Below are positions 40,979 to 49,895 of a stretch of 64,000 nucleotides of DNA, piece by piece. Source of the DNA: Streptomyces sp. NBC_00271 (GTDB taxonomy: Bacteria; Actinomycetota; Actinomycetes; Streptomycetales; Streptomycetaceae); the NCBI RefSeq assembly GCF_036178845.1, contig NZ_CP108070.1:10850001-10914000 (forward strand), written 5' to 3'. A program made the translations under genes and the position numbers. The first letter of the stretch is position 1; each line of letters begins with the position of its first letter. The notes under the pieces were generated by a model. The model did no database searches, was not told the DNA's origin, and saw nothing but the letters and a program-made list of their open reading frames with translations.

Positions 40979-41857
40979 TCAGACTGGCTGGGGGATGACG
41001 GCGACCGGGCATTCCGAGTGGTGCAGCAGGGTGTGGGCGACCCTGCCGAGTTGCAGACCGAAGCGACCGTGGCGGCGCAGGGCGCCGACGACGACCAGGT
41101 CGGCCTCGGCTGTCGCGTCCAGCAGGACGTGGTGGGCGGGGCCTTCGACCGTTTGGTGATGGATATCGACCCGGGGGTGTTCCTGCTCGATCTCGCGCAG
41201 GGCGTCGTCGATGCCGGCCGAGGCCCGCTCCTCGCGCAGCCGGGCGGCGTCGTCGGCGATCAGCATGTGGTCCACGGGCTCGTTGGCCGGGCTGCGCCAG
41301 GCTCGCACGGCCGTCAGGTCGCAGCCGCGCGCCTCGGCCTCGCGCACGGCGAACCGCACAGCGCTCGCGCTGCCTGTCGGGTCCCCGACCCCCACCACGA
41401 CGCGGCCGAGTACTCCTTGGCGGTTGGGCTCCGCGCCCCGGACCACGATGACCGGGCACACGGCACGAGCCGCCACCGCGAGGCTGACCGACCCCAACAG
41501 CAGCCCGGCGATCTGGCCCCGCCCACGAACGCCTGTGACCAGGGCGAAGGCCTCGGGCCCCGCCTGCAGCAGCGCGGAAACGGCGTCGTCGGGCAGTACT
41601 TCGCCCGACGCCTTGACCGCGGGATTGCGCAACCGGGCACGCTCCACGCAGGAAGCGACGATGTGCTCCGCCATGACCTGCTCGGCAGGACGGTCGGTGC
41701 CGAAGGACGGCCGGACTCCCTCGTAGCGCTCCCACAGGGAGGCGTGGACCAGACGCAGCGGCAGCCCGCGCCGCGCCGCCTCGTCCACCGCCCAGTCGAC
41801 CGCCAGCAGACTGGAGTCCGATCCGTCGATACCCACGACCAGTGGGAGTTCCATCAT
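40979..41857 (-). CDS. universal stress protein, tandem UspA domains (subfamily B)
   Basis: 292 aa, ATG 41857 after GGAGAAGG (a second Met follows directly). Domain 1: LPLVVGIDGSDSSLLAVDWA, marker SLWERYEG, and GVRGRGQIAGLLLGS as the nucleotide motif. Domain 2: VVVGVGDPTGSASAVRFAVR, a segment like the 17777 USP (VRAWRSP), ending ALRRHGRFGLQLGRV with HTLLHHSECPVAVIP. It is very similar to the USPs at 17777 and 54841. A near-consensus palindrome (41949) lies 91 bp upstream. It converges with the subfamily A USP at 39840. Confidence 0.92.
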   Translation of the reverse strand: MMELPLVVGIDGSDSSLLAVDWAVDEAARRGLPLRLVHASLWERYEGVRPSFGTDRPAEQVMAEHIVASCVERARLRNPAVKASGEVLPDDAVSALLQAGPEAFALVTGVRGRGQIAGLLLGSVSLAVAARAVCPVIVVRGAEPNRQGVLGRVVVGVGDPTGSASAVRFAVREAEARGCDLTAVRAWRSPANEPVDHMLIADDAARLREERASAGIDDALREIEQEHPRVDIHHQTVEGPAHHVLLDATAEADLVVVGALRRHGRFGLQLGRVAHTLLHHSECPVAVIPQPV

Positions 41858-41948
41858 CGCCACCGCCTTCTCCGTCCGACTGTCGGGCGCCCCCTGTAAA
41901 CACCGTCGCACCGTTCGCGAATCGCCGCGACACACCCACCGCCTCCCG

Positions 41949-41962
41949 GACCGGGCGGCCCG
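41949..41962. promoter_or_regulatory. DosR/OsdR-like box, one mismatch (GGACCG-GG-CGGCCC)
   Basis: 91 bp before the USP start at 41857. It sits at the edge of the decayed DUF1918/HTH region, so the promoter has outlived the neighbouring gene. Confidence 0.55.
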
Positions 41963-41964
41963 TC

Positions 41965-42354
41965 GGCTTGAGGTAGGTGAAGTGGTTGGGCGACATCCGG
42001 GCGCGGCGGGCTGTTTCCTGCCGGCTGATCCCGTGTCTCCGGCGCTCGGCGGCCACGCGTCGGCCGATGCCGACGGGGTTGGTTGCCCCGCTCGGTGGGG
42101 CAGGCGGAGACACGGCCGCCGCCTCAGCGGTGTCCTGCCGTGAGTGGTGCATGGCCTCGGGCTGTCCGTGTTCCAGGTGGTGGACGTGTGCGTCGGCCCG
42201 GGGGGACACGAGCGTCACCTCGTACGTGTCCGACCAGCGCACGTCGTAGGGGCGTTCCGTCCTCGTGATGCAGGCCGACGATCTCGCCGTCGCGCCTGGC
42301 GGCGTCGGTCGTCGGACCTTCGATGACGAGTTGGTCGCCGAGGTGAGCTCGCAT
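41965..42354 (-). pseudogene. decayed DUF1918 gene joined to an XRE-type HTH fragment
   Basis: A start at 42354 opens MRAHLGDQLVIEGPTTDAAR and continues to GEIVGLHHEDGTP, a DUF1918 domain. Near 42265 the frame shifts; the adjacent frame continues PYDVRWSDTYEVTLVSPRAD, the rest of the domain, and then runs into GIGRRVAAERRRHGISRQET and ARRARMSPNHFTYL, which looks like the HTH at the N-terminus of actinomycete HTH/pyridoxamine-oxidase-like proteins. After about 41965 no recognisable domain follows. Both an internal frameshift and a missing 3' part make function unlikely. An intact DUF1918 gene is at 63188-63538. The 613-bp gap 41858-42470 holds this remnant, the box at 41949 and the upstream region of the next CBS gene. 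Confidence 0.6.
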
Positions 42355-42470
42355 GATCGCCGCCCTCTCCTCAGAATGGTGCTGTATCCAACCTGCCCCG
42401 CGGGACAGACCGCCGCACGGGCCGAGAGCTCCGCGTCCGCGAGGTGGGCGGTTCGCATCCGGGAGGCACC

Positions 42471-43145
42471 ATGCACCACCGAACGGTCGATGAGCTCATG
42501 ACGCGGGGCGTCGTCCGGGCTCGGCGTGACACGCCGTTCAAGGAGCTCGTCAGGCTCCTGGCGGAGAACGATGTCACTGCCGTGCCCGTGGTGGACGATC
42601 TCGACCGCCCCATGGGGGTGGTGTCCGAGGCCGACCTGCTGCGCAAGAGCGCCGATCAGGCCGATCCGTCGGGCAGGACCCCCGTTCCGCACCTGGAAGC
42701 CTGGGAGCGGGCCAAGGCCGAGGGCTCCCGCGCCGAGGAACTCATGTCGGCCCCGGCGGTGTGCGCGCGCCCGGAGTGGAGCGTTGTCGAGGCTGCCCGC
42801 CTCATGGAGGCCCAGCACGTCAAACGGCTGCCCGTGGTGGATGAGGCGGACCGGCTCCTGGGCATCGTCAGCCGTGGTGATCTGCTGCGGATCTTCCTGC
42901 GCCGTGACGACGCCATCCGTGAGGAGATCACCGGCGACCTGCTGCGGCACACCATGGGGATCGATCCGACGGAGGTGACGGTCGAGGTACGAGACGGGCG
43001 GGTTGCCCTCGGTGGCACCGTGGAGTACAGGGGTCTGATCCCTGTGATTGAACAATTGTGCCGCGGCGTCGATGGTGTCGTCTCGGTCGCCAGCCACATC
43101 GCCTATCGCACGGACGACGCTCGGCGTCCCTCCAGCGGCGCCTGA
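42471..43145 (+). CDS. CBS-CBS-BON protein
   Basis: 224 aa, ATG 42471 after GGGAGGCACC. CBS1 (about residues 8-62, VTAVPVVDDLDRPMGVVSEA), CBS2 (about 92-147, VKRLPVVDEADRLLGIVSRG) and BON (about 155-217, VEVRDGRVALGGTVEYRGLI). It is most similar to the protein at 8087-8788 (same lengths, VSEADLLRK, R.DLLR.FLR.D.AIREEI), so the two are paralogues. A weak half-box (GGGCCG at 42419-42424, poor right half) lies ~50 bp upstream; I do not count it as a site. Adenylate-sensing is inferred from the CBS pair. Confidence 0.9.
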   Translation: MHHRTVDELMTRGVVRARRDTPFKELVRLLAENDVTAVPVVDDLDRPMGVVSEADLLRKSADQADPSGRTPVPHLEAWERAKAEGSRAEELMSAPAVCARPEWSVVEAARLMEAQHVKRLPVVDEADRLLGIVSRGDLLRIFLRRDDAIREEITGDLLRHTMGIDPTEVTVEVRDGRVALGGTVEYRGLIPVIEQLCRGVDGVVSVASHIAYRTDDARRPSSGA

Positions 43146-43600
43146 CCGGGGGTGTCATGGATGGTCAGCTTTGAACCCACCGGGGTTCACGTGAGCCACC
43201 AGCGACCTGACGGGTGCTCGGCTGAGGCGCACCCATGCCATGGATGGCGCGGTCGGCGATGTTCAGAAGCTGCTGAGCGAGATATGGAGGACGCCTGCAA
43301 GGTGTTCGCACACGGCACCACCAACAGGAGCCCTGAAAGTGGTGCTGCGCCGCGAGTGAATCCATCTGCTGGACACAGCGGCCAGGGGTTGCTGCTCGGC
43401 TCGGTCGGCCAGGCCCGATCGCGGCTGCATTGTGAGTGGCCCGCTGTCGCTGAAGTCCATACAGCCGGTCGAGGCCGACAAGCAGCACCCGACCTGGGGG
43501 TTCGCCAGCACGTAGATCTGGACGTCGCTGTAAAGCGTGTGCCCCCCTTTTCCAAATCGGTACCGGGCGCCGGAACCGCGGCACAGGCGGTCCCGGCGAC
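43146..43600. other. 455-bp spacer without a recognisable gene, atypical composition
   Basis: Open frames exist on both strands, but none has a ribosome site, a family motif or the strong GC3 bias of its neighbours. The stretch 43240-43560 is visibly richer in A/T than the window average (for example TGAAAGTGGTGC, CTGTAAAGCGTG, TTTTCCAAATCGG). It could be the remnant of a lost mobile element or decayed gene. No terminal inverted repeats were found by eye. Confidence 0.4.
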
Positions 43601-43885
43601 TCACCGCGCCGAGCTGGCACTGTCCTGCGACCTGGCGACCAGGAACCGCGTGGCAGCGGACAGCGTGGTCAGTTCCGGGTAGTCCTCCTCGTCGATCCGG
43701 ATTCCCGTGCGCTCGGACAGCAGCTCCACCAGGCTGAGGAAGTCGAGCGAATCGAGTTCGAGAACATCACGGAACTTGTCGTCCGGTTCGACCTGAGTGA
43801 AGTCCGCGTCGGGGATGATCTGGGTGATCGACTCCTTGACCACGGCCATGGCCTCAGCGTCGTCCAGGGGCTTCATCTGACTCAC
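43601..43885 (-). CDS. acyl carrier protein
   Basis: 94 aa. The GTG start at 43885 overlaps the E2 stop codon (GTGA), so it is translationally coupled; an internal ATG at 43876 is an alternative. The 4'-phosphopantetheine site is Ser46 in VLELDSLDFLSLVELLSERT, followed by the acidic helix IRIDEEDYPELTTLSAATRF, all typical of type II ACPs. It is the last gene of an operon with acetyl-CoA synthetase and pyruvate dehydrogenase E1/E2, which is an unusual place for an ACP; a housekeeping fatty-acid acpP is normally among fab genes. It might accept acyl groups made from the acetyl-CoA of this operon, or carry another thioester. No ketosynthase or phosphopantetheinyl transferase is near. Confidence 0.88.
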   Translation of the reverse strand: MSQMKPLDDAEAMAVVKESITQIIPDADFTQVEPDDKFRDVLELDSLDFLSLVELLSERTGIRIDEEDYPELTTLSAATRFLVARSQDSASSAR

Positions 43886-45438
43886 AACTCCTCCGGTTTC
43901 TGCAGCAGTCGGTCGACCGCCGTGAGGTAGCGGGCCCCGACGGCACCGTCCGTGGCCCGGTGGTCGGCGGCCAGAGTCGCGGTCACCAGGGGACGAACGC
44001 CGAGCATGCCGTTCGCGGCCCAGGGCCGCTCCACGACCGCGCCGAAGCCGACCAGGGCCACCTGGGGCGGATGGATGACACCGAAGACGGTCTCCACGCC
44101 CTGGTCACCGAGGTTGGTGACGGTCAGGGTGGCGCCGGTCATGTCGCTGCCGCGCAGCTTTCCCCTGCGGGCGCGCTGGACCAGGTCCTTGAGGATCGTC
44201 ATGAGGGCGTCGGGCGGCAGCGTGTCGGCGCCGTGGATGACCGGCGCGAGCAGTCCGCCCTGTCGGAGCGACACCGCGACACCCAGGTTCACCGCGGGGC
44301 CGGGGACGAACCCGTCGTTCTGCCAGTAGCCGTTCAGGGTCGGTACCTGGTGCGCCGCCACGGCGGCGGCCTTCAACAGGAGAGCCGCAGGCACCAGACG
44401 GTCGGCGGGCGGGCGGCCGCGGTTGATCCGGCGCAGCCAGTCCCCGGCCGCTGCCAGGTCGATGGTGGTGGACAGGTAGTAGTGGGGGATCTCCCGTTTG
44501 GAGCGGCTCACGAGGTCGGCGACGGCACGGCGCATGGTGTCCTTACGCTGTTCCGCCCCGCTGTCGGTCGGCACCGCGATGTGCGGGTGCTGCTCGTCGT
44601 CCCGACGACGTTCGGCCGGCCCGCCCGGTTCGTGCCGCCCGGCGCGTGCGCCCACAGCCGTGTGCACGTCCGCCGCTCGCACGGCTCCGCCGTCCCCGGT
44701 GCCCTGCAGTGCCGTCAGATCGATGCCCAGGTCACGGGCGAGCCGCCGGGCGTATGGGGTAGCCCGCACCCTTGGCGCAAGAGGTGGCTGGGCGTGCTCC
44801 ACGTCGGCACGGGTGATCCGTCCGCCTGGTCCTGTGCCGTGCAGTGTCGTCAGGTCGAGGCCCCGCAGCGCCGCGAGGTGCCGCACCAGGGGTCCGGCTC
44901 CCAGGGCCGACTCGGCCTCGGGGGACATCTCCGGCGGCGGGTGCGTGCGGCTGCCCGTTGCGCGTACGGGCTGCCCGGCGGACTTCTTCCGGGACTTCGT
45001 GCGTACTGGCTCCTGAACCGGCTTCCGCTCGCGGACTGCCTTCCGGCGAGACCGCGGACGCTCGTCGTGCGCAAGGGGCTCCTGTTCAGCCTTGGCGACC
45101 TTGGGCGCCCGGGCCGTCTCCCGTTGGGGAACTTCGGCGACCGTCTCGGCGGCCGGGGGGGAGCCCTGCTCCGCCGCGATCCTCGCCTGCTCCTCGGGTG
45201 CGCCCTCGCCTTGGATCACCGCGAGAGGTGTCCCCACCGGCACCCGGGTTCCCGGCGGGACGAGCAGCTGTCCCACGGTGCCGGACTCGAAACACTCGAC
45301 CTCGATGGCCGCCTTGTCGGTTTCCACGACCGCCACGACATCGCCCTTGCGCACCCGGTCGCCAGGACCCACGAGCCACTCCTGCAACACGCCTTCGTCC
45401 ATGTCCGCGCCGAGCGAGGGCATGGTGAACTCGGTCAT
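43882..45438 (-). CDS. pdhC: dihydrolipoamide acetyltransferase (E2) with two E3/E1-binding domains
   Basis: 518 aa, start ATG 45438 one base after the E1beta stop. One lipoyl domain with Lys42 in VVETDKAAIEVE; a long basic linker; two peripheral-subunit-binding domains (about residues 182-216, PLVRHLAALRGLDLTTLHGT, and 227-261, PYARRLARDLGIDLTALQGT); and a catalytic acetyltransferase domain (290-518) with His493/Asp497 in ADHRATDGAVGARYL. It transfers the acetyl group from lipoyl to CoA. Two binding domains in one chain are unusual. No dihydrolipoamide dehydrogenase (E3) gene is in the operon, so E3 must come from elsewhere. ACP follows, overlapping by four bases. Confidence 0.92.
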   Translation of the reverse strand: MTEFTMPSLGADMDEGVLQEWLVGPGDRVRKGDVVAVVETDKAAIEVECFESGTVGQLLVPPGTRVPVGTPLAVIQGEGAPEEQARIAAEQGSPPAAETVAEVPQRETARAPKVAKAEQEPLAHDERPRSRRKAVRERKPVQEPVRTKSRKKSAGQPVRATGSRTHPPPEMSPEAESALGAGPLVRHLAALRGLDLTTLHGTGPGGRITRADVEHAQPPLAPRVRATPYARRLARDLGIDLTALQGTGDGGAVRAADVHTAVGARAGRHEPGGPAERRRDDEQHPHIAVPTDSGAEQRKDTMRRAVADLVSRSKREIPHYYLSTTIDLAAAGDWLRRINRGRPPADRLVPAALLLKAAAVAAHQVPTLNGYWQNDGFVPGPAVNLGVAVSLRQGGLLAPVIHGADTLPPDALMTILKDLVQRARRGKLRGSDMTGATLTVTNLGDQGVETVFGVIHPPQVALVGFGAVVERPWAANGMLGVRPLVTATLAADHRATDGAVGARYLTAVDRLLQKPEEL

Positions 45439-45439
45439 C

Positions 45440-46519
45440 TCAGCCCGCCCTCCCGGTGACCGCCTGTCGTTCCCCATCGTCGGAACCGGTCGGCATGGGG
45501 CCGCCGACGGCGCGACGTGCGGCGGCGACGATTCCGCCGACCTGGGGCAGCGCGGCCTCCTCCAGCCTGTGCGCATACGGCATGGGCACTTCGGCGCTGC
45601 ACACCCGCTCCACGGGGGCATCGAGGTCGTAGAAGTGCTGCTCGGTGAGGCGTGCCGAGATCTCCGCCGCGAGGCTGCCGGTGCGCCATCCCTCGTCGAT
45701 GACGACCGCACGGTGGGTGCGCGCGACGGAGTCGCCGATGGTGGTGTCGTCCAGGGGGCGCAGGGTACGCAGGTCGACGACCTCCGCGCTGATGCCGTCG
45801 TTCGCCAGGTCGTCGGCGGCGGCGAGTGCCTTGGGCAGCGAGCCGCCGTAGGTGATCAGGGAGACGTCCGTGCCGGGGCGGTGGACGGCCGCGTGATCGA
45901 TGTCGACCGGGCCCGTGTCGGCCGGCAGGTCGCCCGAGACGTTGTACAGGCTGCCGTGCTCGAAGATCAGCACGGGGTCGGGATCGGCGAGCGCGGGGGC
46001 CAGCATGTACCGGGCGTCGGTGAGGGTCGCCGGGGCCAGGACCCGCAGGCCGGGGATGTGCGCGTACCAGCCTTCCAGGCTGTGCGAGTGCTGGGCCGCC
46101 AGCTGCCGACCCGCACCCGTGGTCATCCGGATCACGATCGGTACCGACAGCTGACCGCCCGACATGTGCAGCAGGGTCGCCGCGTTGTTGAGGATCTGGT
46201 CCAGGGCCAACAGACTGAAGTTGACAGTCATGATCTCGACGATCGGCCGCATGCCGGCCAGGGCCGCGCCGATACCGGCGCCGACGAAGGCGGACTCCGA
46301 CAGCGGGGCATCGCGGATCCGCTCGGGTCCGAACTCCTCCAGCAGGCCGAGGCTGACACCGAAGCAGCCGCCGTACCGGCCGACGTCCTCGCCCATCAGG
46401 AACACACGCTCGTCGGTGCGCATCGCCTCGCGCATCGCCTCGCGCATCGCCTCCCGATAGGTCGTCTTCCGGTCGGAGGAGGCGGCGGGCTTGGCGGTAC
46501 GGGTGTGGGTCGCGGTCAT
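45440..46519 (-). CDS. pdhB: pyruvate (2-oxo acid) dehydrogenase E1 component, beta subunit
   Basis: 359 aa. Typical segments are [20 protein letters not shown], the TPP-domain loop [20 protein letters not shown], and [20 protein letters not shown]; the C-terminal transketolase domain has [20 protein letters not shown]. It forms an alpha2beta2 E1 with the preceding gene, overlapping it by four bases (ATGA). Near the N-terminus the usual helix is replaced by [17 protein letters not shown], encoded by three 12-bp direct repeats (46419-46454), an expansion not seen in ordinary homologues. Substrate could be pyruvate or another 2-oxo acid; linkage to acetyl-CoA synthetase favours pyruvate or acetoin-type chemistry. 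Confidence 0.92.
   Translation of the reverse strand: MTATHTRTAKPAASSDRKTTYREAMREAMREAMRTDERVFLMGEDVGRYGGCFGVSLGLLEEFGPERIRDAPLSESAFVGAGIGAALAGMRPIVEIMTVNFSLLALDQILNNAATLLHMSGGQLSVPIVIRMTTGAGRQLAAQHSHSLEGWYAHIPGLRVLAPATLTDARYMLAPALADPDPVLIFEHGSLYNVSGDLPADTGPVDIDHAAVHRPGTDVSLITYGGSLPKALAAADDLANDGISAEVVDLRTLRPLDDTTIGDSVARTHRAVVIDEGWRTGSLAAEISARLTEQHFYDLDAPVERVCSAEVPMPYAHRLEEAALPQVGGIVAAARRAVGGPMPTGSDDGERQAVTGRAG
46419..46454. repeat. three 12-bp direct repeats inside the E1beta gene
   Basis: Units CGCATCGCCTCG (46419, 46431) and CGCATCGCCTCC (46443) in tandem, encoding repeated REAM on the minus strand. The unit length is a multiple of three, so repeat number can change without breaking the frame. 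Confidence 0.9.
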
Positions 46520-47541
46520 GGCCGGCTCACCCCCACCGGACTGGTGACGTACTTCAGCAGATCCTCGACGGGCTCATCGGGAGCCTGCTCGGCAGCCTCG
46601 ACGGCGCCGTCGATCTCGGCGGACAGACGGTCCTCCAGAGCGATGCGGGCCTTGTCGGACAGTTCCTTCGCATCTCGCAGGCGCCGGGCGAGCCCTTCGA
46701 CCGGGTCGCGCTCCTTCCAGTGCTCGATCTCGGCCTTGTCGCGGTAACGGTCGGGGTCGTACATGGAGTGGGCGCGGAAGCGGTACGTGTGCATCTCCAG
46801 GAAGTGCGGTCCGGTCCCGGCACGCACGCCTTCGGCCGCCCGCCGGGCCGCGTCCTCGACGGCGAAGACGTCCATGCCGTCGACGGCCCAGGAGACCATG
46901 CCGTACCCGGCGGCCCGCAGCGCGAGGTCGGTCTGGGCCTGGTGGCGGGCCAGGGCCGTTCCCATTGCGTAAAGGTTGTTCTCGCAGACCAGCAGCAAGG
47001 GCAGTTCCCAGAGCGCGGCGAGGTTGGCGGTCTCGTGGAACTCGCCCTCGGCGAAGGCGCCGTCGCCGAAGAAGCAGCAGGTGACTCGGTCGCGGCCGGT
47101 CATACGGTCGGCGAGGGCGAGGCCGGCCGCGAGAGGGATCCCGCCGCCGACGATCGCGTTGCCGCCGTAGAAGCGGCGGCCGGCGTCGAACAGATGCATG
47201 GATCCGCCCCGGCCACGGCTGCAGCCGGTGACCTTGCCGAACATCTCGGCCATGATCGCCTCGGCCGGAACCCCACGCGCGAGTGCGTGCCCGTGCTCGC
47301 GGTACGTCGACACGACCGCGTCGGCGTCCGTGAGAGCCTCGTTGACGCCGACGGCCACGGCTTCCTCACCGATGTAGAGGTGCATGAAACCCCGGATACG
47401 GGCGGCGCTGTACAACTCCACGCAGCGTTCCTCGAACCGGCGGACGCGCAGCATCGACTCGAACAGGGCCAGGCGGTGCGCGGCTTGACGGTTCGGCCGG
47501 GTGGCGGGTCGCGGTGCGTGGGTGGTGCGGGCAGTGCTCAT
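46516..47541 (-). CDS. pdhA: pyruvate (2-oxo acid) dehydrogenase E1 component, alpha subunit
   Basis: 341 aa. The thiamine-PP motif is [20 protein letters not shown] followed by [20 protein letters not shown]; the N-terminal [20 protein letters not shown] and the phosphorylation-loop-like [20 protein letters not shown] are family hallmarks. It forms E1 with the beta subunit, decarboxylating a 2-oxo acid and acylating the E2 lipoyl group. This heterodimeric E1 is distinct from the single-chain AceE that serves aerobic growth in many actinomycetes, so it is probably an alternative complex. It lies five bases after the acetyl-CoA synthetase gene and overlaps the beta gene by four, so all are one transcript. 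Confidence 0.93.
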   Translation of the reverse strand: MSTARTTHAPRPATRPNRQAAHRLALFESMLRVRRFEERCVELYSAARIRGFMHLYIGEEAVAVGVNEALTDADAVVSTYREHGHALARGVPAEAIMAEMFGKVTGCSRGRGGSMHLFDAGRRFYGGNAIVGGGIPLAAGLALADRMTGRDRVTCCFFGDGAFAEGEFHETANLAALWELPLLLVCENNLYAMGTALARHQAQTDLALRAAGYGMVSWAVDGMDVFAVEDAARRAAEGVRAGTGPHFLEMHTYRFRAHSMYDPDRYRDKAEIEHWKERDPVEGLARRLRDAKELSDKARIALEDRLSAEIDGAVEAAEQAPDEPVEDLLKYVTSPVGVSRP

Positions 47542-47546
47542 GCGGA

Positions 47547-49376
47547 TTACTCCGTCCTCGCCAGGGAGGAGGCGTCCGGGGAGGAGTCGGCCTTCTCCAG
47601 AGTGGAGGTGTCGCCCTCGGGCAGGCCGAGTTCGCGTGCCCGCAGCAGGCGGCGCATGACCTTGCCACTGCGGGTGTGCGGCAGGTGCTGGTCGAAGGCG
47701 ATCTCGCGTGGCGCCACGGCCGGGCCCAGCCGGCGTCTGGCGAAGGCCAGCAGTTCCTGCCGGGTTGTGGTGGTCGCGTCGAAGCCCGGCCGCAGCGCGA
47801 CGAACGCCTTGACGATGTTCCCGGCGACCGGATCGGGTCGACCGATGACCCCGGCCTCGGCGACCGCAGGGTGCTCCATCAGGACACTCTCGACCTCGAA
47901 CGGCCCGATGAGGTGTCCCGCCGACTTGATGACGTCGTCGGCGCGCCCCACGAACCAGTACCAGCCGTCAGCGTCGCGTCGCACCAGATCGCCGGTGAGG
48001 TACCAGCCGTCCGCGAAGGCCGCCGCAGTGCGTGGCTCGTCGTGCAGATAGCCGCGGAACATGGACGGCCAGCCGGGCCGGAGCGCCAGTTCGCCTTCCA
48101 CGCCGGGCTCCTCCAGCACCGTGACCTGGCCGCCGATGATCTGCGCCCGACCGTCCTCGCCACGCCGCAGCACCGCCGCTTCCACACCGGGCAGCGGACG
48201 GCCCATGGAGCCGGGACGGAGGTCGCAGCCGGCAAAGTTGGCGATCATGATCGCGCCTGTCTCGGTCTGCCACCAATTGTCGTGCACCGGCAGCCCCAGC
48301 ACGTCCCGTCCCCACACCACGGCCTCCGGGTTGAGCGGCTCGCCGACCGACGCGATGAACCGCAGCGCGCTCAGGTCGAACGAGCGAGGCAGGTCGTACG
48401 GTCCGGTCCTCGGCGTCGTCCGCATCAGCATGCGCAGGGCCGTCGGCGCCGTGTACCAGACACTCACCCGTTGCTCGGCGAGGATCCGGTACCAGCGACG
48501 GGCGTCGTAGTCGCCCTCGTCCACCACAACCGTCACGCCGTGCATGAGCGGTGCGACGATCCCGTAGGACATGCCGGTGACCCAACCCGGGTCGGCGGTG
48601 CACCAGAACACGTCGTCCTGGTGGAGGTCGAGGGCGTAGAGCGCGGACATGTAGTGGGCTACGGCGGCCTCGTGCACGTGCACTGCGCCCTTGGGGGTGC
48701 CTGTGGTGCCGCTCGTGAAGTGCAGCAGGGCCATGTCGTGGGGCGACGTGGGCGGGATGGTGAAGGTGTCGGCCGCTTCGGCCATCAGTGCGGCGAGGGG
48801 AACAGTGCCGGGCAGTTCATCGGCGCCCTCGCCGACGATCAGCACATGGCGCAGGGCGGCAAGCGCGCCGCGTCGCCCGGCGACCTTCCTGCGGTACAGC
48901 TCCGCCGTGGTGACCAGTACCTGCGCGTCGCTCAGCGTCACTCGCTGGGCGACCGGGTCCGGTCCGAAGGCGGAGAACAGCGGGCACAGAACGCTGGTGT
49001 TCTTCAACGTGCCGAGAACCACGGTGTACAGCTCGGGGCACCGCCCCAGCAGCGTCACCACCCGGTCGCCGTGACCGAGCCCGAGGGTACGGAGCACGTT
49101 GGCGAATCGTGCCGTCGAACGGGCCAGATCCGCGTAGGTCACGCAGGTCACGGAGTCGTCGCGCCCGACGCAGCGCAGCGCGACTGCTGTCGCACGGCTC
49201 GATGCCGCGTGCCGGTCAACGGCCTCGTGTGCGATGTTCAGTCCCCGCCCGCCGGGCAGCCCCTCCAGCCTGGCCCGTGCCTCTGACCACGAAAAGCCGG
49301 CACACTCCTCGTCGTAGTCACCCAGATTGGGGGCAATCCGAGGCGGAGTGTCCTTCCGGATCGTCTCCCACCGCAT
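47547..49376 (-). CDS. acsA: acetyl-CoA synthetase (AMP-forming)
   Basis: 609 aa. Adenylate-forming motifs are [20 protein letters not shown], the acetate-pocket Trp region [56 protein letters not shown] and the C-terminal catalytic Lys572 in [11 protein letters not shown]. The family makes acetyl-CoA from acetate, ATP and CoA through acetyl-AMP. The PHTRSGK context is the classic Pat acetylation site, and a Pat-like fusion protein is encoded at 27054-29747, so post-translational control is plausible. First gene of the acs-E1alpha-E1beta-E2-ACP operon, with two boxes (49418, 49437) upstream of the ATG. It might use longer acyl acids; the pocket was not modelled. Confidence 0.92.
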   Translation of the reverse strand: MRWETIRKDTPPRIAPNLGDYDEECAGFSWSEARARLEGLPGGRGLNIAHEAVDRHAASSRATAVALRCVGRDDSVTCVTYADLARSTARFANVLRTLGLGHGDRVVTLLGRCPELYTVVLGTLKNTSVLCPLFSAFGPDPVAQRVTLSDAQVLVTTAELYRRKVAGRRGALAALRHVLIVGEGADELPGTVPLAALMAEAADTFTIPPTSPHDMALLHFTSGTTGTPKGAVHVHEAAVAHYMSALYALDLHQDDVFWCTADPGWVTGMSYGIVAPLMHGVTVVVDEGDYDARRWYRILAEQRVSVWYTAPTALRMLMRTTPRTGPYDLPRSFDLSALRFIASVGEPLNPEAVVWGRDVLGLPVHDNWWQTETGAIMIANFAGCDLRPGSMGRPLPGVEAAVLRRGEDGRAQIIGGQVTVLEEPGVEGELALRPGWPSMFRGYLHDEPRTAAAFADGWYLTGDLVRRDADGWYWFVGRADDVIKSAGHLIGPFEVESVLMEHPAVAEAGVIGRPDPVAGNIVKAFVALRPGFDATTTTRQELLAFARRRLGPAVAPREIAFDQHLPHTRSGKVMRRLLRARELGLPEGDTSTLEKADSSPDASSLARTE

Positions 49377-49417
49377 GCCAGCCCTCCTTCCTTCGGGCCT
49401 TCTTCAACCATCCGTCC

Positions 49418-49431
49418 GGGCCGCTCCGCCC
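49418..49431. promoter_or_regulatory. DosR/OsdR-like box, one mismatch (GGGCCG-CT-CCGCCC)
   Basis: 41 bp before the acsA start at 49376; 19 bp from the next box. Confidence 0.5.
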
Positions 49432-49436
49432 GCACT

Positions 49437-49450
49437 GGGTCGAACGGCCC
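49437..49450. promoter_or_regulatory. DosR/OsdR-like box, one mismatch (GGGTCG-AA-CGGCCC)
   Basis: 60 bp before acsA; with the previous site it forms a tandem pair expected to control the whole acs-pdh-ACP operon. Confidence 0.6.
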
Positions 49451-49576
49451 CCTTACGTGCCCGGACGGCTCAGGTCCACTGCCGCCGCCTGCCTGAGACG
49501 ACGACCAGGCCGCGTTCCCGGGAGGCGTCGGGTATGGCGCTTCGGCTACGGCTCACGTCTGCTGGGAGCGGGCGCC

Positions 49577-49822
49577 ATGGCGTCGCCACGCTTCGCACCG
49601 GCCGGCCTGCTGGTCGTCCACGGCCGTCATCGTGTCGTGTTCGACGGTGGCCTCGGGGCGCAGCCGCCCGAGGCCCGGGTGGACGTCCGGTTCGTCGCCG
49701 AGGAGCACGCCGAACCGCGATCCACCCTGCGCGGGGGCTGTCGGCTGCTCCCATGGGATCAACGGGACAAACGGACCAAAAAGGTGCCCACATGGCTCTA
49801 TCGGCGCGTCGCCATACCGTAA
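49577..49822 (+). pseudogene. truncated ORF remnant, family uncertain
   Basis: An 81-codon frame starts MASPRFAPAGLLVVHGRHRV, then VFDGGLGAQPPEARVDVRFV, and ends in low-complexity residues and VAIP. The first half reads like the N-terminal strands of a larger beta-rich protein (possibly a metallo-beta-lactamase-fold protein), but the rest lacks any domain. The frame also runs through the hydrogenase upstream region, including the box at 49764, so it is probably not a functional gene. The 519-bp gap 49377-49895 otherwise contains three boxes and nothing else I recognise. Confidence 0.35.
49764..49777. promoter_or_regulatory. divergent DosR-like box (GGGACA-AA-CGGACC)
   Basis: 118 bp before the first hydrogenase gene. 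It matches the local consensus at nine of twelve positions and is the site closest to the mycobacterial GGGACT-WW-AGTCCC form on its left side. Confidence 0.45.
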
Positions 49823-49895
49823 ATGCTGCGATCGTGGGCTTGAGAGGACGGCAAGACGCCAGCTCCGCCGTCCACGGCGCTGAAGGAGATCGGTC

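Noticed and set aside
42402..42432. Possible DosR-like box before the CBS-BON gene at 42471
   Set aside because: Only the left half-site GGGCCG is good; the right half matches poorly.
43152..43682. 176-codon plus-strand frame after the CBS-BON gene
   Set aside because: No codon bias or domain, and it runs into the antisense of the ACP gene.
46419..46454. Short tandem repeats as a CRISPR array
   Set aside because: Only three 12-bp units without spacers, inside a coding gene.
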